Source: Fibrobacterota bacterium
Lineage (GTDB): Bacteria > Fibrobacterota > Fibrobacteria > UBA11236
DNA: 64,000 nt
Assembly (NCBI GenBank): GCA_947482115.1
Contig: CANKII010000002.1
Span: forward strand, 186,001-250,000
Direction of reading: 5' to 3'
Part shown: positions 44,789 to 53,212 of the stretch, piece after piece
Position numbering within the stretch: the stretch's first letter is position 1
How the letters are laid out: every line of letters begins with the position of its first letter
Position numbers and translations under genes: made by a program
Notes under the pieces: generated by a model
Databases searched by the model: none
The model's input: only the letters and a program-made list of their open reading frames with translations
Told to the model about the DNA's origin: nothing

Positions 44789-45226
44789 TTAGGATATTAT
44801 GTCGTTCGCTGACGGCGAAACGTTCAGTGTGATTCCGTCCGCACCGTCCACACGGACAGGCGTACCTATGGAAAGAATCGAGGAACTTTGCGCGGCCCAA
44901 TCTTCGCCTGCAATGGTAACCCGGCCTGTTCCGGCCGAATCCACCGTTTGGGTGACAACTCCCGTTTTCCCAAGCAGAGCTTCGGTTCGGGATGGAATTC
45001 CGCGTGCGCCAAGTTTGGCGAGCAATCGGGGTCTTAAAAGCAACAGGGAGACTGGCAGAATTACCACAAACAGGATGATCTGGATGACGAGAGGGAAACC
45101 GGCACTTGATGCAGCAGCGGCGACCAGTGCGGCGAGTGTCACGAAAATGTACCCGAATAGAGGGGAAAGAACTTCGACGATGGCCGCAAGGACAGCGAGT
45201 GCCAGCCAACCCATTGTTATTGTCAT
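44789..45226 (-). CDS. NfeD-family membrane protein
   Basis: Start ATG 45226 (MTITMGWLAL) is chosen; the 47 tracked residues before it are not NfeD-like. Two to three membrane helices (LALAVLAAIVEVLSPLFGYIFVTLAALVAAAASS, IQIILFVVILPVSLLLL) precede a C-terminal OB-fold (LLGKTGVVTQTVDSAGTGRVTIAGEDWAAQ). Standard NfeD short form, next to its SPFH partner (13 bp gap), acting with it in membrane quality control. Confidence 0.88.
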   Translation of the reverse strand: MTITMGWLALAVLAAIVEVLSPLFGYIFVTLAALVAAAASSAGFPLVIQIILFVVILPVSLLLLRPRLLAKLGARGIPSRTEALLGKTGVVTQTVDSAGTGRVTIAGEDWAAQSSSILSIGTPVRVDGADGITLNVSPSANDIIS

Positions 45227-45402
45227 AGATGCATCGTCCTGCTTAAGGACACAGTATACAATTCGATTCCCATGGCCATGATCCCAATCGTAAAAAAAGG
45301 CCGTGAATAGGCGGCTTTTCCAGTTCCTGAAACCCCAATATCGCTCTATATTTGGCCCGCTGGCCAATCACTAAATAAATCGGTCAAAAGCTGGGGAATC
45401 CT

Positions 45403-46245
45403 GTGTCGCTTGCGGTGGAAAAATGTCTGACAACGCTTCGGGCAGAGCCGTTGAAATTTCCAAGGGGCACTCCTTCGCTGAATGTTGAAGTCGATGCCAT
45501 TTCTGCGTGGATGGATCCGAGACACACTTCACTGTTGCAAACCTTGCTGGAAAACTCGGGCGAGGATGTTCAATTACCCGGTTCCCCGGACATGCTCCAG
45601 AAGGTGGGCGGTACCACGGAGAATTTACGGCGCGACACACGCCTGAAGTTTCTCGAGTTTCGGGAAAAATGGGTGACGCGACTTGAAGTCAAAGCCCTGC
45701 TTCCTTTTCTGCAACGCAATCAATGGTTTGTTCCCCATTCCGAAGGCGGATTCACCTTGGCAGGCAAAGGCACGGTCAAGGAAGCCCGTATGTTGTATTT
45801 GCAAACCTTGCACGATATGGCTTCGGATTGCGCGCGTCAATGGGCGTCCGTCGCCGGGCGATTGCAGGCTTTGCAGGAAAAATTTTCCGAGGAATGGCTC
45901 CGGGAATTGCCGCCGGAAAACGGGTTTCGCATGCCGCCGGTTCTGGAAGCCACTTTGCGTGCCGCCGAGTTTCAGGCTTGGAAGTCCGTGCGTCTTTCCC
46001 TCGGAAACATCGCCGAAGAAACCTTCGTGCATTCCGTTGCGCGCTGGGAGGAACTGCACGCTTCTACACCCGAAGCGTTGATGCGGGAGATTGCGAAGAC
46101 TTGGCGCAAGCTGGATCCTTCGGGGAACGGGTTCATCGGATTCATGCGCGCCATGTCCTCCCTGACGGAACAATTGACTTTGGCCATGCTGGATCATTAC
46201 GATCGCAAATGGGAACTTTTTTTACGCGGTTTTTCGGAAGTTTAA
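45403..46245 (+). CDS. DUF3348-like protein
   Basis: 280 residues from GTG 45403, helical, with no signal peptide or membrane segment. It opens with VDAISAWMDPRHTSLLQTLLE and has a region rich in EFREKW/LQALQEKFSEEWLREL helices. Gene order (soluble helical protein, membrane coiled-coil protein, short basic protein) matches the DUF3348-DUF802-DUF2894 set seen in some beta- and gammaproteobacteria. The assignment rests mainly on that context and a weak sequence resemblance. Confidence 0.5.
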   Translation: MSLAVEKCLTTLRAEPLKFPRGTPSLNVEVDAISAWMDPRHTSLLQTLLENSGEDVQLPGSPDMLQKVGGTTENLRRDTRLKFLEFREKWVTRLEVKALLPFLQRNQWFVPHSEGGFTLAGKGTVKEARMLYLQTLHDMASDCARQWASVAGRLQALQEKFSEEWLRELPPENGFRMPPVLEATLRAAEFQAWKSVRLSLGNIAEETFVHSVARWEELHASTPEALMREIAKTWRKLDPSGNGFIGFMRAMSSLTEQLTLAMLDHYDRKWELFLRGFSEV

Positions 46246-46285
46246 AGACAGTCACAATGCAAGAAAGGCAAAAGAACAGGATCCC

Positions 46286-47620
46286 ATGAAAGAGAAAAAA
46301 TCGAGTCCTTACAGTGTGTTCATGTGGGGCGCGTTGCTGACCGCCGTGGTATGTTTCGGCCTTGCGGCTCAACGCATGAGTGCGAAAAGACCGGCGCGGG
46401 CCGATGCCTATGTCATCGCAGGCATTCTGGGATTGTTAAGCGCGGCTGCCGCATGGAGCTCGGGTTCCGCCCATGAGCGTTCGCGACGCAGCCAGGAAAG
46501 TTTGCAGGGGTCGCTCGAAAAATTGCAGGAGCGCATGCAGGATTTGCCCCGCGCCTTGATGGAAGACAGCGTCAAGGTCGCCGAGAAGGAAAGGCAGGAA
46601 CGCCGCATCGATCAGGAGCGCCATGCCGGTGAATTGCGCCAATCCTTGCAGGATGGATTGAATTCAGGCTTTGCGCCCATCGCACCAGCCTTGTCTGAAC
46701 GCATCGGGGCTTCGCTGAATGCCCTGTCCGATTCGCTGCGAGTCGATCGCGAAGAGAGAGCCAAAAACCTGCGCGACATGGGAGAGACAGTTTCGGGTTT
46801 GCAAACCTTCCAAAAGGAATGGGCGCAAACTTCCTCCGCATTATTGACGAAGCTGGGTGAACAGGGAGCAGTTCTTCACAAGGAGCTTTCCGAGCGCGAT
46901 ACCGGATGGCGCACGAGTCTCGAGAAATTGTCGACCGAATTATCCTCGGCAAACAGCGCGCGGTTTCAATCCGTGTCTGAATCTCAATTGGCCAAGGCAC
47001 AGGAAATTTTGGGAAGCCTTGCGAAAACTTGGGATGAGACGGCACAGGCCAATCTCGCAAAGATGGAAGCCTCGGTCGCCAAACTTTCCGAATCCTTCGC
47101 AGCCGGTTGGAAAGACACTCAGTCGGAATCGAAAGAACATTTTGAAAAGACATCCGGGGCATTGCTACAAGGTTTGAACAGTGTTAAGGACTCACTGGCA
47201 CAGGGTTTAGGCTTGGCAAAAGAAACGGTGTCTTCACTCAGTGCCGAAGCTTCCCAACATATTCGCAGCAGTACCGAACAAGCTGAAGGATGGCTGGAAG
47301 GCTTGTCCCGTGCGGCCATCACTTTGCAGGAGGCTGCGCAGGGTGCGCAGCGCATGGGCGAGGAAAGCTCCGCCAATCAGGCTGGTATGAAAGCCGTGGT
47401 GGAAATGCTCAATCAAAACCTGACGGGCGTGCTGGATCGGCTGCAGTCCTTTGCCGCTGTCTCGCAGACTCAGGAAGCCTTGCTCGAGAAGATGGAAGTC
47501 ACCGTCCGTCGTTTCGAAGAGCGCTCCGCCGAATTGCTGGAAGAAAACGCCCTGAAAATTCAGGAATCCTTTTTGGACGCACTCGAACGTGCTGAAAGCA
47601 GTGAAGCACGGAATGCCTAA
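46286..47620 (+). CDS. DUF802-like membrane protein with long coiled coil
   Basis: 444 residues. Two N-terminal membrane helices (SVFMWGALLTAVVCFGLAAQ and AYVIAGILGLLSAAAAW) are followed by ~370 residues of predicted coiled coil rich in Glu/Ala/Ser/Leu with repeated QSLQDGL / ALSERIGASLNALSDSL patterns. The layout of a MotA/ZorA-like anchor followed by a long cytoplasmic tail is typical of DUF802 proteins. Middle gene of the three-gene set. Confidence 0.6.
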   Translation: MKEKKSSPYSVFMWGALLTAVVCFGLAAQRMSAKRPARADAYVIAGILGLLSAAAAWSSGSAHERSRRSQESLQGSLEKLQERMQDLPRALMEDSVKVAEKERQERRIDQERHAGELRQSLQDGLNSGFAPIAPALSERIGASLNALSDSLRVDREERAKNLRDMGETVSGLQTFQKEWAQTSSALLTKLGEQGAVLHKELSERDTGWRTSLEKLSTELSSANSARFQSVSESQLAKAQEILGSLAKTWDETAQANLAKMEASVAKLSESFAAGWKDTQSESKEHFEKTSGALLQGLNSVKDSLAQGLGLAKETVSSLSAEASQHIRSSTEQAEGWLEGLSRAAITLQEAAQGAQRMGEESSANQAGMKAVVEMLNQNLTGVLDRLQSFAAVSQTQEALLEKMEVTVRRFEERSAELLEENALKIQESFLDALERAESSEARNA

Positions 47621-47622
47621 TC

Positions 47623-48060
47623 ATGTCTGAGAAGTCCGAAAAAACACTGTCTCCTTTGGAGTCTTTGGGCGAACGCTTCGAGCAATCGACGCGTTCGCGG
47701 ATTTCGGATTTGCTCCGGCGTTATGCACATCGACTGGCTCCCGCCGAACGCTCCGCCTATGAGGCCTGGTTAAAGGCCGCACCCCAGGGAGCCTTGATTT
47801 CGTTGCGGCGCAGACTGCTCGATCGACTGTTGCGCGGTGCCGTCCAGCGGCGCCGCTCCAAACACAGTTGGGAAGGTCTCGCCACTTTGGAAACCAAACC
47901 GCGCGGTCCGTACAATGCCCGCGCCGTGTTGGAAGAAACTTTGCGCCGTGTGGCGTCCGTGGATTCAGGATGGACCCGGGAATATCTGGATCTCTATGCC
48001 GGGATGGATAAAATCCGCGTCGCCTGTCAGACTCTTCTGCCGCAGGCCGGAAGAAAATAA
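47623..48060 (+). CDS. DUF2894-like protein
   Basis: 145-residue basic protein, 2 bp after the DUF802-like gene. It contains an Arg-rich helical segment (ALISLRRRLLDRLLRGAVQRRRSK) and a C-terminal GPYNARAVLEETLRRVASVDSGWTREYLDLYAGMDKIRVAC that resembles the end of DUF2894 proteins. In proteobacteria an OmpA/MotB-like gene usually lies between DUF802 and DUF2894; it is missing here. Assignment moderate. Confidence 0.55.
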   Translation: MSEKSEKTLSPLESLGERFEQSTRSRISDLLRRYAHRLAPAERSAYEAWLKAAPQGALISLRRRLLDRLLRGAVQRRRSKHSWEGLATLETKPRGPYNARAVLEETLRRVASVDSGWTREYLDLYAGMDKIRVACQTLLPQAGRK

Positions 48061-48068
48061 CTTCCGCT

Positions 48069-48091
48069 ACCCTTCGACTCCGCTCAGGGTA
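48069..48091. repeat. REP-like palindrome (CCCTTCGACTCCGCTCAGGG type)
   Basis: ACCCT...AGGGT arms around a core related to, but not identical with, the 19-mer repeats in tldD/tldE. It sits between two convergent stops and could help terminate both. Confidence 0.7.
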
Positions 48092-48093
48092 CG

Positions 48094-49062
48094 CTAAGCC
48101 AAAGCCAGACTGACGAGCGCCATTTCCACTTCAAAGCGGTGGGAATAACGGCCCTGTTTTAATTCCCATTCCAGACTCGCCAACCGCGTCAGAATCTTTT
48201 TCCAGCGTGCCAGCGAACGCGAACGCGCCTGATCCAGATAGCGTTCCTTTTCGATGTGCAGGAATCGGTTGAGTTTGAAAGCCTCGGCGATTTCGTGTTC
48301 ATTCGCTCCGTCATCCAGCATGGCCCGTATGCGGGACAGTTTCAGGAAATGACTGAACAACATCATGGTGGCTCCAATGCCACTGTTTTCGCTGCTGTTG
48401 TCGAGCAAGTTGCGCAGCGCGGGCAAAAAGTCGGAAGGCTTCTGTAAACCTGCAGCCTTCTGGTATTCGAAAATGGTGTGCACCTTGAGCGGACTGACAA
48501 TGTCGCGGATGGCCTCGGTGGTGATGGCTTGACCTTTGGGAAGAAAGGTGTCGATTTTTTCCAGCTCGTGATCCAGTTCGGCCGGTTCATTCCCGACAAT
48601 ATCCTGCAGCAGTTGGGCATCGGATGGCGACAGTTTACGGCTGTAACGTTGCTTGGCTCTATCCATCAACCACGCGGGGATTTTATTGTCGTAAGGAAGT
48701 TTGAAATCGAACAATCGTCCGGCCTTGTCCAATGCCTTTGCAAAGGCCGATCGGCCATCCAGTTTTTCTACCGAGAGGAATACTGCGGTCTGCGGATTGT
48801 CGGATTGAAAGGCGCGCTCCAACAGTTCACGTCCGGCGGCGTTCACCTTGTCGTAATTGCGGAGGATTAAAGCTTTGCGGGGTGCGAAAAGATCCGGCGT
48901 TTGATAGGACTCCGCTACGGAACCAGCGTTCAGTTCTTCGCCGAAGTGGGTTTCACGAACGGGAGCCGGGCCGGATTCCGAAGCTTCCCATTTCGCCAGT
49001 TCGGCATCGAGAGCTTCGTGTTTGCGCAAATCATCGCTGCCGGAAAAGGCATAAACAGGCAC
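48094..49062 (-). CDS. holA: DNA polymerase III subunit delta
   Basis: Clamp-loader subunit. The N-terminal AAA-like domain starts VYAFSGSDDLRKHEALDAELAKWE. It is followed by VFLSVEKLDGRSAFAKALDKAG, LQDIVGNEPAELDHELEKIDTFL and the C-terminal helical collar LARWKKILTRLASLEWELKQGR. Length 322 aa is usual for HolA. Followed in the upstream direction by greA. Confidence 0.88.
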   Translation of the reverse strand: MPVYAFSGSDDLRKHEALDAELAKWEASESGPAPVRETHFGEELNAGSVAESYQTPDLFAPRKALILRNYDKVNAAGRELLERAFQSDNPQTAVFLSVEKLDGRSAFAKALDKAGRLFDFKLPYDNKIPAWLMDRAKQRYSRKLSPSDAQLLQDIVGNEPAELDHELEKIDTFLPKGQAITTEAIRDIVSPLKVHTIFEYQKAAGLQKPSDFLPALRNLLDNSSENSGIGATMMLFSHFLKLSRIRAMLDDGANEHEIAEAFKLNRFLHIEKERYLDQARSRSLARWKKILTRLASLEWELKQGRYSHRFEVEMALVSLALA

Positions 49063-49074
49063 GTTAAACGGCTC

Positions 49075-49548
49075 CTAGCGGTATTTGAGAATCTCCAGCT
49101 TCAAAGCGCCCTTCGGAATCTGCACTTCGATGACGTCTCCGACTTTGCGGCCCATCAATCCTTTGCCGATGGGGGAGGCGGAGGAAATTTTTCCTGCGAC
49201 CACATCGACTTCATCCGAACCGACCAGGGTGTATTCCAGCACTTTGTTGGTGTTCAGGTTCTTGACGGAAACCACGGCCCCGAAAATCACGTGACTGCTT
49301 TCAGAGGCGTCGACGGTGAATATTTCAGCGCGGGCGATTTTGTCATCCAGCATTTGAATCTTGTCTTCGATATGTCCCTGTTTTTCCTTTGCCGCATGAT
49401 ATTCGGCGTTCTCGGAAAGATCACCCTGTGCGCGCGCCACAGCGATCTCGGAAATGATATGGGGCCGGTCCACTTTTTTCAAATGGTCGAGTTCAAGCAC
49501 CAGCTTGTCATAAGCTTGTTGGCTCATCGGAATACTGTTATTGGCCAT
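49075..49548 (-). CDS. greA: Transcription elongation factor GreA
   Basis: Start ATG 49548 (MANNSIPMSQQAYDKLVLELDHL) with GAAGGTG upstream; the tracked 26-residue extension is discarded. Coiled-coil with the catalytic tip acidic residues in RAQGDLSENAEYHAAKEKQGHIE, and a C-terminal FKBP-like domain (ISSASPIGKGLMGRKVGDVIEVQIP). 157 aa, normal. Transcript-cleavage factor for stalled RNA polymerase. Confidence 0.93.
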   Translation of the reverse strand: MANNSIPMSQQAYDKLVLELDHLKKVDRPHIISEIAVARAQGDLSENAEYHAAKEKQGHIEDKIQMLDDKIARAEIFTVDASESSHVIFGAVVSVKNLNTNKVLEYTLVGSDEVDVVAGKISSASPIGKGLMGRKVGDVIEVQIPKGALKLEILKYR

Positions 49549-49703
49549 AAAAACACCTTCAGGAAACGTTTGCAGACAAAAAACCCAAACAAAAAACGCG
49601 GGCCGTTGCAGCCCACGTCTTCGCACGGATTTCTCCCTCGCTCTGTTTAGAAGATAATGCGGATCGGGTTAAATTTCTATCTATTCCTCACAAAATTAAG
49701 GAC

Positions 49704-49729
49704 TTATCCGGGTATTTTATCCGGGTATT
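49704..49729. promoter_or_regulatory. Perfect tandem 13-bp repeats TTATCCGGGTATT x2 upstream of argJ
   Basis: Two exact copies, 49704-49716 and 49717-49729, head to tail, 25 bp before the preferred argJ ATG. Could be a regulator binding site or an RBS-associated element; no known ARG-box resemblance. Confidence 0.45.
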
Positions 49730-49754
49730 GAACAGCCAAAAACCCGGGAATTCA

Positions 49755-50936
49755 ATGAAAAACGTGGTTTTTCCAAAAGGTTTTCAAGCCGGAGGCGTCG
49801 CCTGCGGCATCAAGAAAAACGGGAACCCCGATCTTGGCTTCTTGCAGAGCCATCCGCCTGCAACCGCCTTTGGAGCGTTTACCCGGAACACGGCGGCTGC
49901 GGCTCCGGTCAAGTACTGCCGGGAAGTGCTGGCTTCCGGTTCCAAAGTTTCTCATATCCTCGTCAACAGCGGCAACGCCAATGCTGCCACGGGTCCCAAA
50001 GGTTATGAAGATGTCCTCACTACGGTGTCCCATTTGAAAAATGCGATGCGGATTGAAGGCGGAGTGTTGATTTGTTCCACGGGCGTGATTGGCGAACCCT
50101 TGCCCATGGACACTTTGAAAAAAGGCATCGATTTACTGTGTGGCAAACCGGGCCCGACTTCGGATTTTTCGTCCGCCATCATGACCACGGATACCTTTGC
50201 GAAAATTGCCGAGGTGACTTTGAATCTGGCGGGCCACGAAGTGCGATTGGGTGGAGCGGCCAAAGGTGCAGGGATGATCTGTCCCAACATGGCGACCATG
50301 CTGGCGTTCATGACCACCGACATTGGATTGGAATCCGGTTATCAATCCCGGTTTCAGGATTCCGTGGAACGCAGCTTTAATTCCATCACCGTGGATGGAG
50401 ATATGAGCACGAATGATACGGCATTGTTACTTGCCAATGGTGCAAGCGACGTGCAATACTCTTCGTTATCCTCCGCCGATCAAAGATTGTTTGATGCCGC
50501 CTTGATGGATTTGATGCGGCAACTGGCGCAGTCCATTGTGCGCGATGGGGAAGGAGCCACCAAGCTCATCACGGTGGAAGCGGTGGGAGCGGTTTCCGAA
50601 GCGGATGCAAAAGCTGTGGTGCGGGCTGTGTCGAATTCTCCTTTGGTAAAGACGGCTTTTTTCGGTGGTGATGCGAACTGGGGACGCGTGCTTGCCGCAG
50701 CGGGATATTCCGGCGCGGCTTTGGAAATGGAAAAACTTTCCCTGGAATTCTGCGATGTCAAAGTGTTTGAGAACGGTGTGCCATTGCCGCGAGACGAAGA
50801 GGATTTGGCGCAACGGATGAAGGCGAAAGACGTTTCCGTGAAATTGAATTTGGGTTTGGGCAAGTTCGCATGGACTTACTGGACTTGCGACCTCAGCTAT
50901 GACTACGTGAAGATCAACGGAAGCTATCGGAGTTGA
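49755..50936 (+). CDS. argJ: Glutamate N-acetyltransferase / ornithine acetyltransferase ArgJ
   Basis: Arginine biosynthesis enzyme that recycles acetyl groups from N-acetylornithine to glutamate. It is self-cleaved before the Thr in the NMATMLAFMTTD motif, within KGAGMICPNMATML. PKGFQAGGVACGIKKNG starts the fold and FFGGDANWGRVLAAAGYSGA lies in the beta chain. Start ATG 49755 is preferred; the tracked TTG 49728 lies inside the tandem repeat upstream. No clear ribosome-binding site at either. Other arg genes are not adjacent. Confidence 0.92.
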   Translation: MKNVVFPKGFQAGGVACGIKKNGNPDLGFLQSHPPATAFGAFTRNTAAAAPVKYCREVLASGSKVSHILVNSGNANAATGPKGYEDVLTTVSHLKNAMRIEGGVLICSTGVIGEPLPMDTLKKGIDLLCGKPGPTSDFSSAIMTTDTFAKIAEVTLNLAGHEVRLGGAAKGAGMICPNMATMLAFMTTDIGLESGYQSRFQDSVERSFNSITVDGDMSTNDTALLLANGASDVQYSSLSSADQRLFDAALMDLMRQLAQSIVRDGEGATKLITVEAVGAVSEADAKAVVRAVSNSPLVKTAFFGGDANWGRVLAAAGYSGAALEMEKLSLEFCDVKVFENGVPLPRDEEDLAQRMKAKDVSVKLNLGLGKFAWTYWTCDLSYDYVKINGSYRS

Positions 50937-50953
50937 AAAGGAAATTTGGTTTT

Positions 50954-51925
50954 ATGAGTCCCGCCCGTATTTTTACCGCGTTTATTACCGCAACGATTCT
51001 GCTTGCGTCCCAATCGCTTGCCGGAGGTTATCCCGACAGACCCGTCCGCGTAATTGTTCCTTTCGGTGCAGGCGGTGGTGCGGATTTGATCGCACGCTCT
51101 TTGAGTGCGAAGCTGTCGGAGATGTGGAAACAATCCGTTATTGTGGAAAATCGCGTGGGCGCGGGAGGCTCCATCGGTGCGGATTTGGTGGCCAAGTCTG
51201 TTGCCGATGGCTACACGCTTCTGGTGCATTCCTCCGCGTATGCCTCCAGCGCCGCCTTCTATGCAAAACTGCCCTATGATCCCCTGAAGGATTTGGTGTC
51301 GGTCGCTCCACTCGGCAGCGCGGGAAATGTATTGGTCACCGGCAAAGTTTCTGGACTGAAATCGGTTGCGGAACTGATTGCAGCGGCAAAGAAGAAACAC
51401 AGAAAGATGAAGTTTGGATCGGCCGGTGCCGGAAGTGGAACCCATTTAAATGCGGTAAAGTTTAATCTCGCCGCAGGATTACGATCCGTGCACGTTTCCG
51501 ATGATCTCGGCGCCATGGCCGTCAACGAGGATGTCATGGCCGGGCGAATCGATTACTGGTTCGCACCCATCGCCAGCGTATTGCCGTTACTGGATAACGA
51601 CAGCCTCGTCATATTGGGAGTGAGCTCAAAGGAACGCACGAAATCGTTGCCGAACGTGCCGACGCTTTCTGAATTGGGTTTGAAGGGCTTCGATTACAAA
51701 TTGTGGTACGGGGTGTGGGCGCCAGCCGGTATTTCCGACGAGGTGCACAAGAAACTTGCCGAGGATGTGGTCATTGCGCTGGCTTCCCCCGAAGTGAGCG
51801 ACCAACTCGAAAGAAACGGGGTCAGTCCGATGGATATGACACCCGCCAAATTTGCGCGTTTTATTGAAGGTGAAATCAGGGAATCCACCCGCATCATCAA
51901 GGCGGCGGGCATCAAGCAGCAATAA
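50954..51925 (+). CDS. Tripartite tricarboxylate transporter substrate-binding protein (TctC/Bug type)
   Basis: ATG 50954, with AAAGGAAA upstream, gives signal peptide FTAFITATILLASQSLAGG. The mature protein has the Bug-family pattern YPDRPVRVIVPFGAGGGADLIARSL near the N-terminus and TVEVAPLGSAGN-like, GSAGAGSGTHL and KSLPNVPTLSELGLKGFDY segments. It binds a small organic acid in the periplasm. No TctA/TctB membrane subunits are nearby, so it is a stand-alone binding protein. It nearly overlaps argJ. Confidence 0.9.
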   Translation: MSPARIFTAFITATILLASQSLAGGYPDRPVRVIVPFGAGGGADLIARSLSAKLSEMWKQSVIVENRVGAGGSIGADLVAKSVADGYTLLVHSSAYASSAAFYAKLPYDPLKDLVSVAPLGSAGNVLVTGKVSGLKSVAELIAAAKKKHRKMKFGSAGAGSGTHLNAVKFNLAAGLRSVHVSDDLGAMAVNEDVMAGRIDYWFAPIASVLPLLDNDSLVILGVSSKERTKSLPNVPTLSELGLKGFDYKLWYGVWAPAGISDEVHKKLAEDVVIALASPEVSDQLERNGVSPMDMTPAKFARFIEGEIRESTRIIKAAGIKQQ

Positions 51926-51964
51926 ATCTTCTAATTTTCTGCTTCCAAACCCGGAGAAAAAACC

Positions 51965-53212
51965 ATGAAGTCCCTGACCCAGCCGCTGTCCCAAGTCGAT
52001 CCGGACATCGCGGGCCTTATCGCCAAAGAAGCCCATCGCCAGGAAGAGGGCATCGAACTCATCGCATCGGAAAACACCGTCAGTCAAGCCGTGCTCGAAG
52101 CCATGGGCTCGGTGTTCACCAACAAATATTCCGAAGGTTATTCCGGGAAACGTTATTACGGCGGCAACGAAGTCGTGGATGAAATGGAATCCCTCGCGGT
52201 AAATCGCGCCAAGGCTTTGTTCGGCGCGGAGCATGTCAACGTGCAGCCGCTTTCCGGTTCGCCCGCCAATCTTGCCGTGTATATGGCCGTGGCCAAACCT
52301 GGCGACAAAGTCTTGGGTCTCAAGCTCGATCACGGTGGACATCTTTCGCACGGACACCCGGTCAATTTTTCCGGTCTCATGTACAACTTCGTGCAATATG
52401 AAGTGGACGAAAAAACCTGCCGCATCGACATGAACCGCGTTCGCGAAGTGGCGCTCAAGGAACGTCCCCGCATGATCATTGCGGGCTTCTCTGCCTACTC
52501 GCGCGACATCGACTGGAAGGCTTTCAAAAGCATCGCCGATGAAGTTGGCGCAGTCACTTTCGGCGACATCGCGCATATCGCCGGTCTCATCGCTGGCAAG
52601 GCGTTGGAGAACCCGGTTCCCATTTTCGACATTGTCACCACTACGACCCACAAGACTTTGCGCGGCCCGCGCGGGGCTATCATCATGTGCAAAAGCCAGT
52701 TCCAAAAGGACATTGACCGCACGGTGTTCCCAGGCATTCAAGGCGGCCCGCATGACCATGTCAATGCCGCCAAGGCCGTGTGTTTTCAGGAGGCGTTGCA
52801 GCCTTCGTTTCAGGAATATGCCAGGCAGGTGATTCGCAATGCGCAGGCCTTGTCCGCAGAATTGATGTCGCGCGGCTATCGCGTTTTGACCGACGGCACG
52901 GACAACCATCTTCTTGTCGTGGATTTGCGCAGCAAAGATCTCGCAGGCAAAGCCGCTGAAGTTGCGCTGGACAAAATCGGAATCTCCTGCAGCCGCAGCA
53001 CCATTCCTTTCGACACACGCAAGGCAATGGATCCTTCCGGTATTCGTCTGGGCTCGCCTGCCATGACCACACGTGGCATGGGTGAAGCCGAAGCCCGTTT
53101 GATCGGCGGATTCATCGATAAAGCCATTATGAAATCCGGCGATGAAGCTGTGCTGGCCCGCATTCACGGCGATGTGAAGGAACTGTGCAAACGGTTTCCG
53201 CTATACCTGTAA
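51965..53212 (+). CDS. glyA: Serine hydroxymethyltransferase
   Basis: PLP enzyme making glycine and methylene-THF from serine. Blocks: ELIASENTVSQAVLEAMGS, EGYSGKRYYGGNEVVDEME, and the PLP lysine in TTTHKTLRGPRGA. A typical C-terminal domain ends RIHGDVKELCKRFPLY. Length 415 aa is normal. The 3' end overlaps the dus start by 28 bp. Confidence 0.95.
   Translation: MKSLTQPLSQVDPDIAGLIAKEAHRQEEGIELIASENTVSQAVLEAMGSVFTNKYSEGYSGKRYYGGNEVVDEMESLAVNRAKALFGAEHVNVQPLSGSPANLAVYMAVAKPGDKVLGLKLDHGGHLSHGHPVNFSGLMYNFVQYEVDEKTCRIDMNRVREVALKERPRMIIAGFSAYSRDIDWKAFKSIADEVGAVTFGDIAHIAGLIAGKALENPVPIFDIVTTTTHKTLRGPRGAIIMCKSQFQKDIDRTVFPGIQGGPHDHVNAAKAVCFQEALQPSFQEYARQVIRNAQALSAELMSRGYRVLTDGTDNHLLVVDLRSKDLAGKAAEVALDKIGISCSRSTIPFDTRKAMDPSGIRLGSPAMTTRGMGEAEARLIGGFIDKAIMKSGDEAVLARIHGDVKELCKRFPLYL

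Noticed and set aside
51626-53167. 513-residue minus-strand ORF
   Set aside because: Lies entirely opposite tctC and glyA, which are strongly recognised; a product of high GC third positions.
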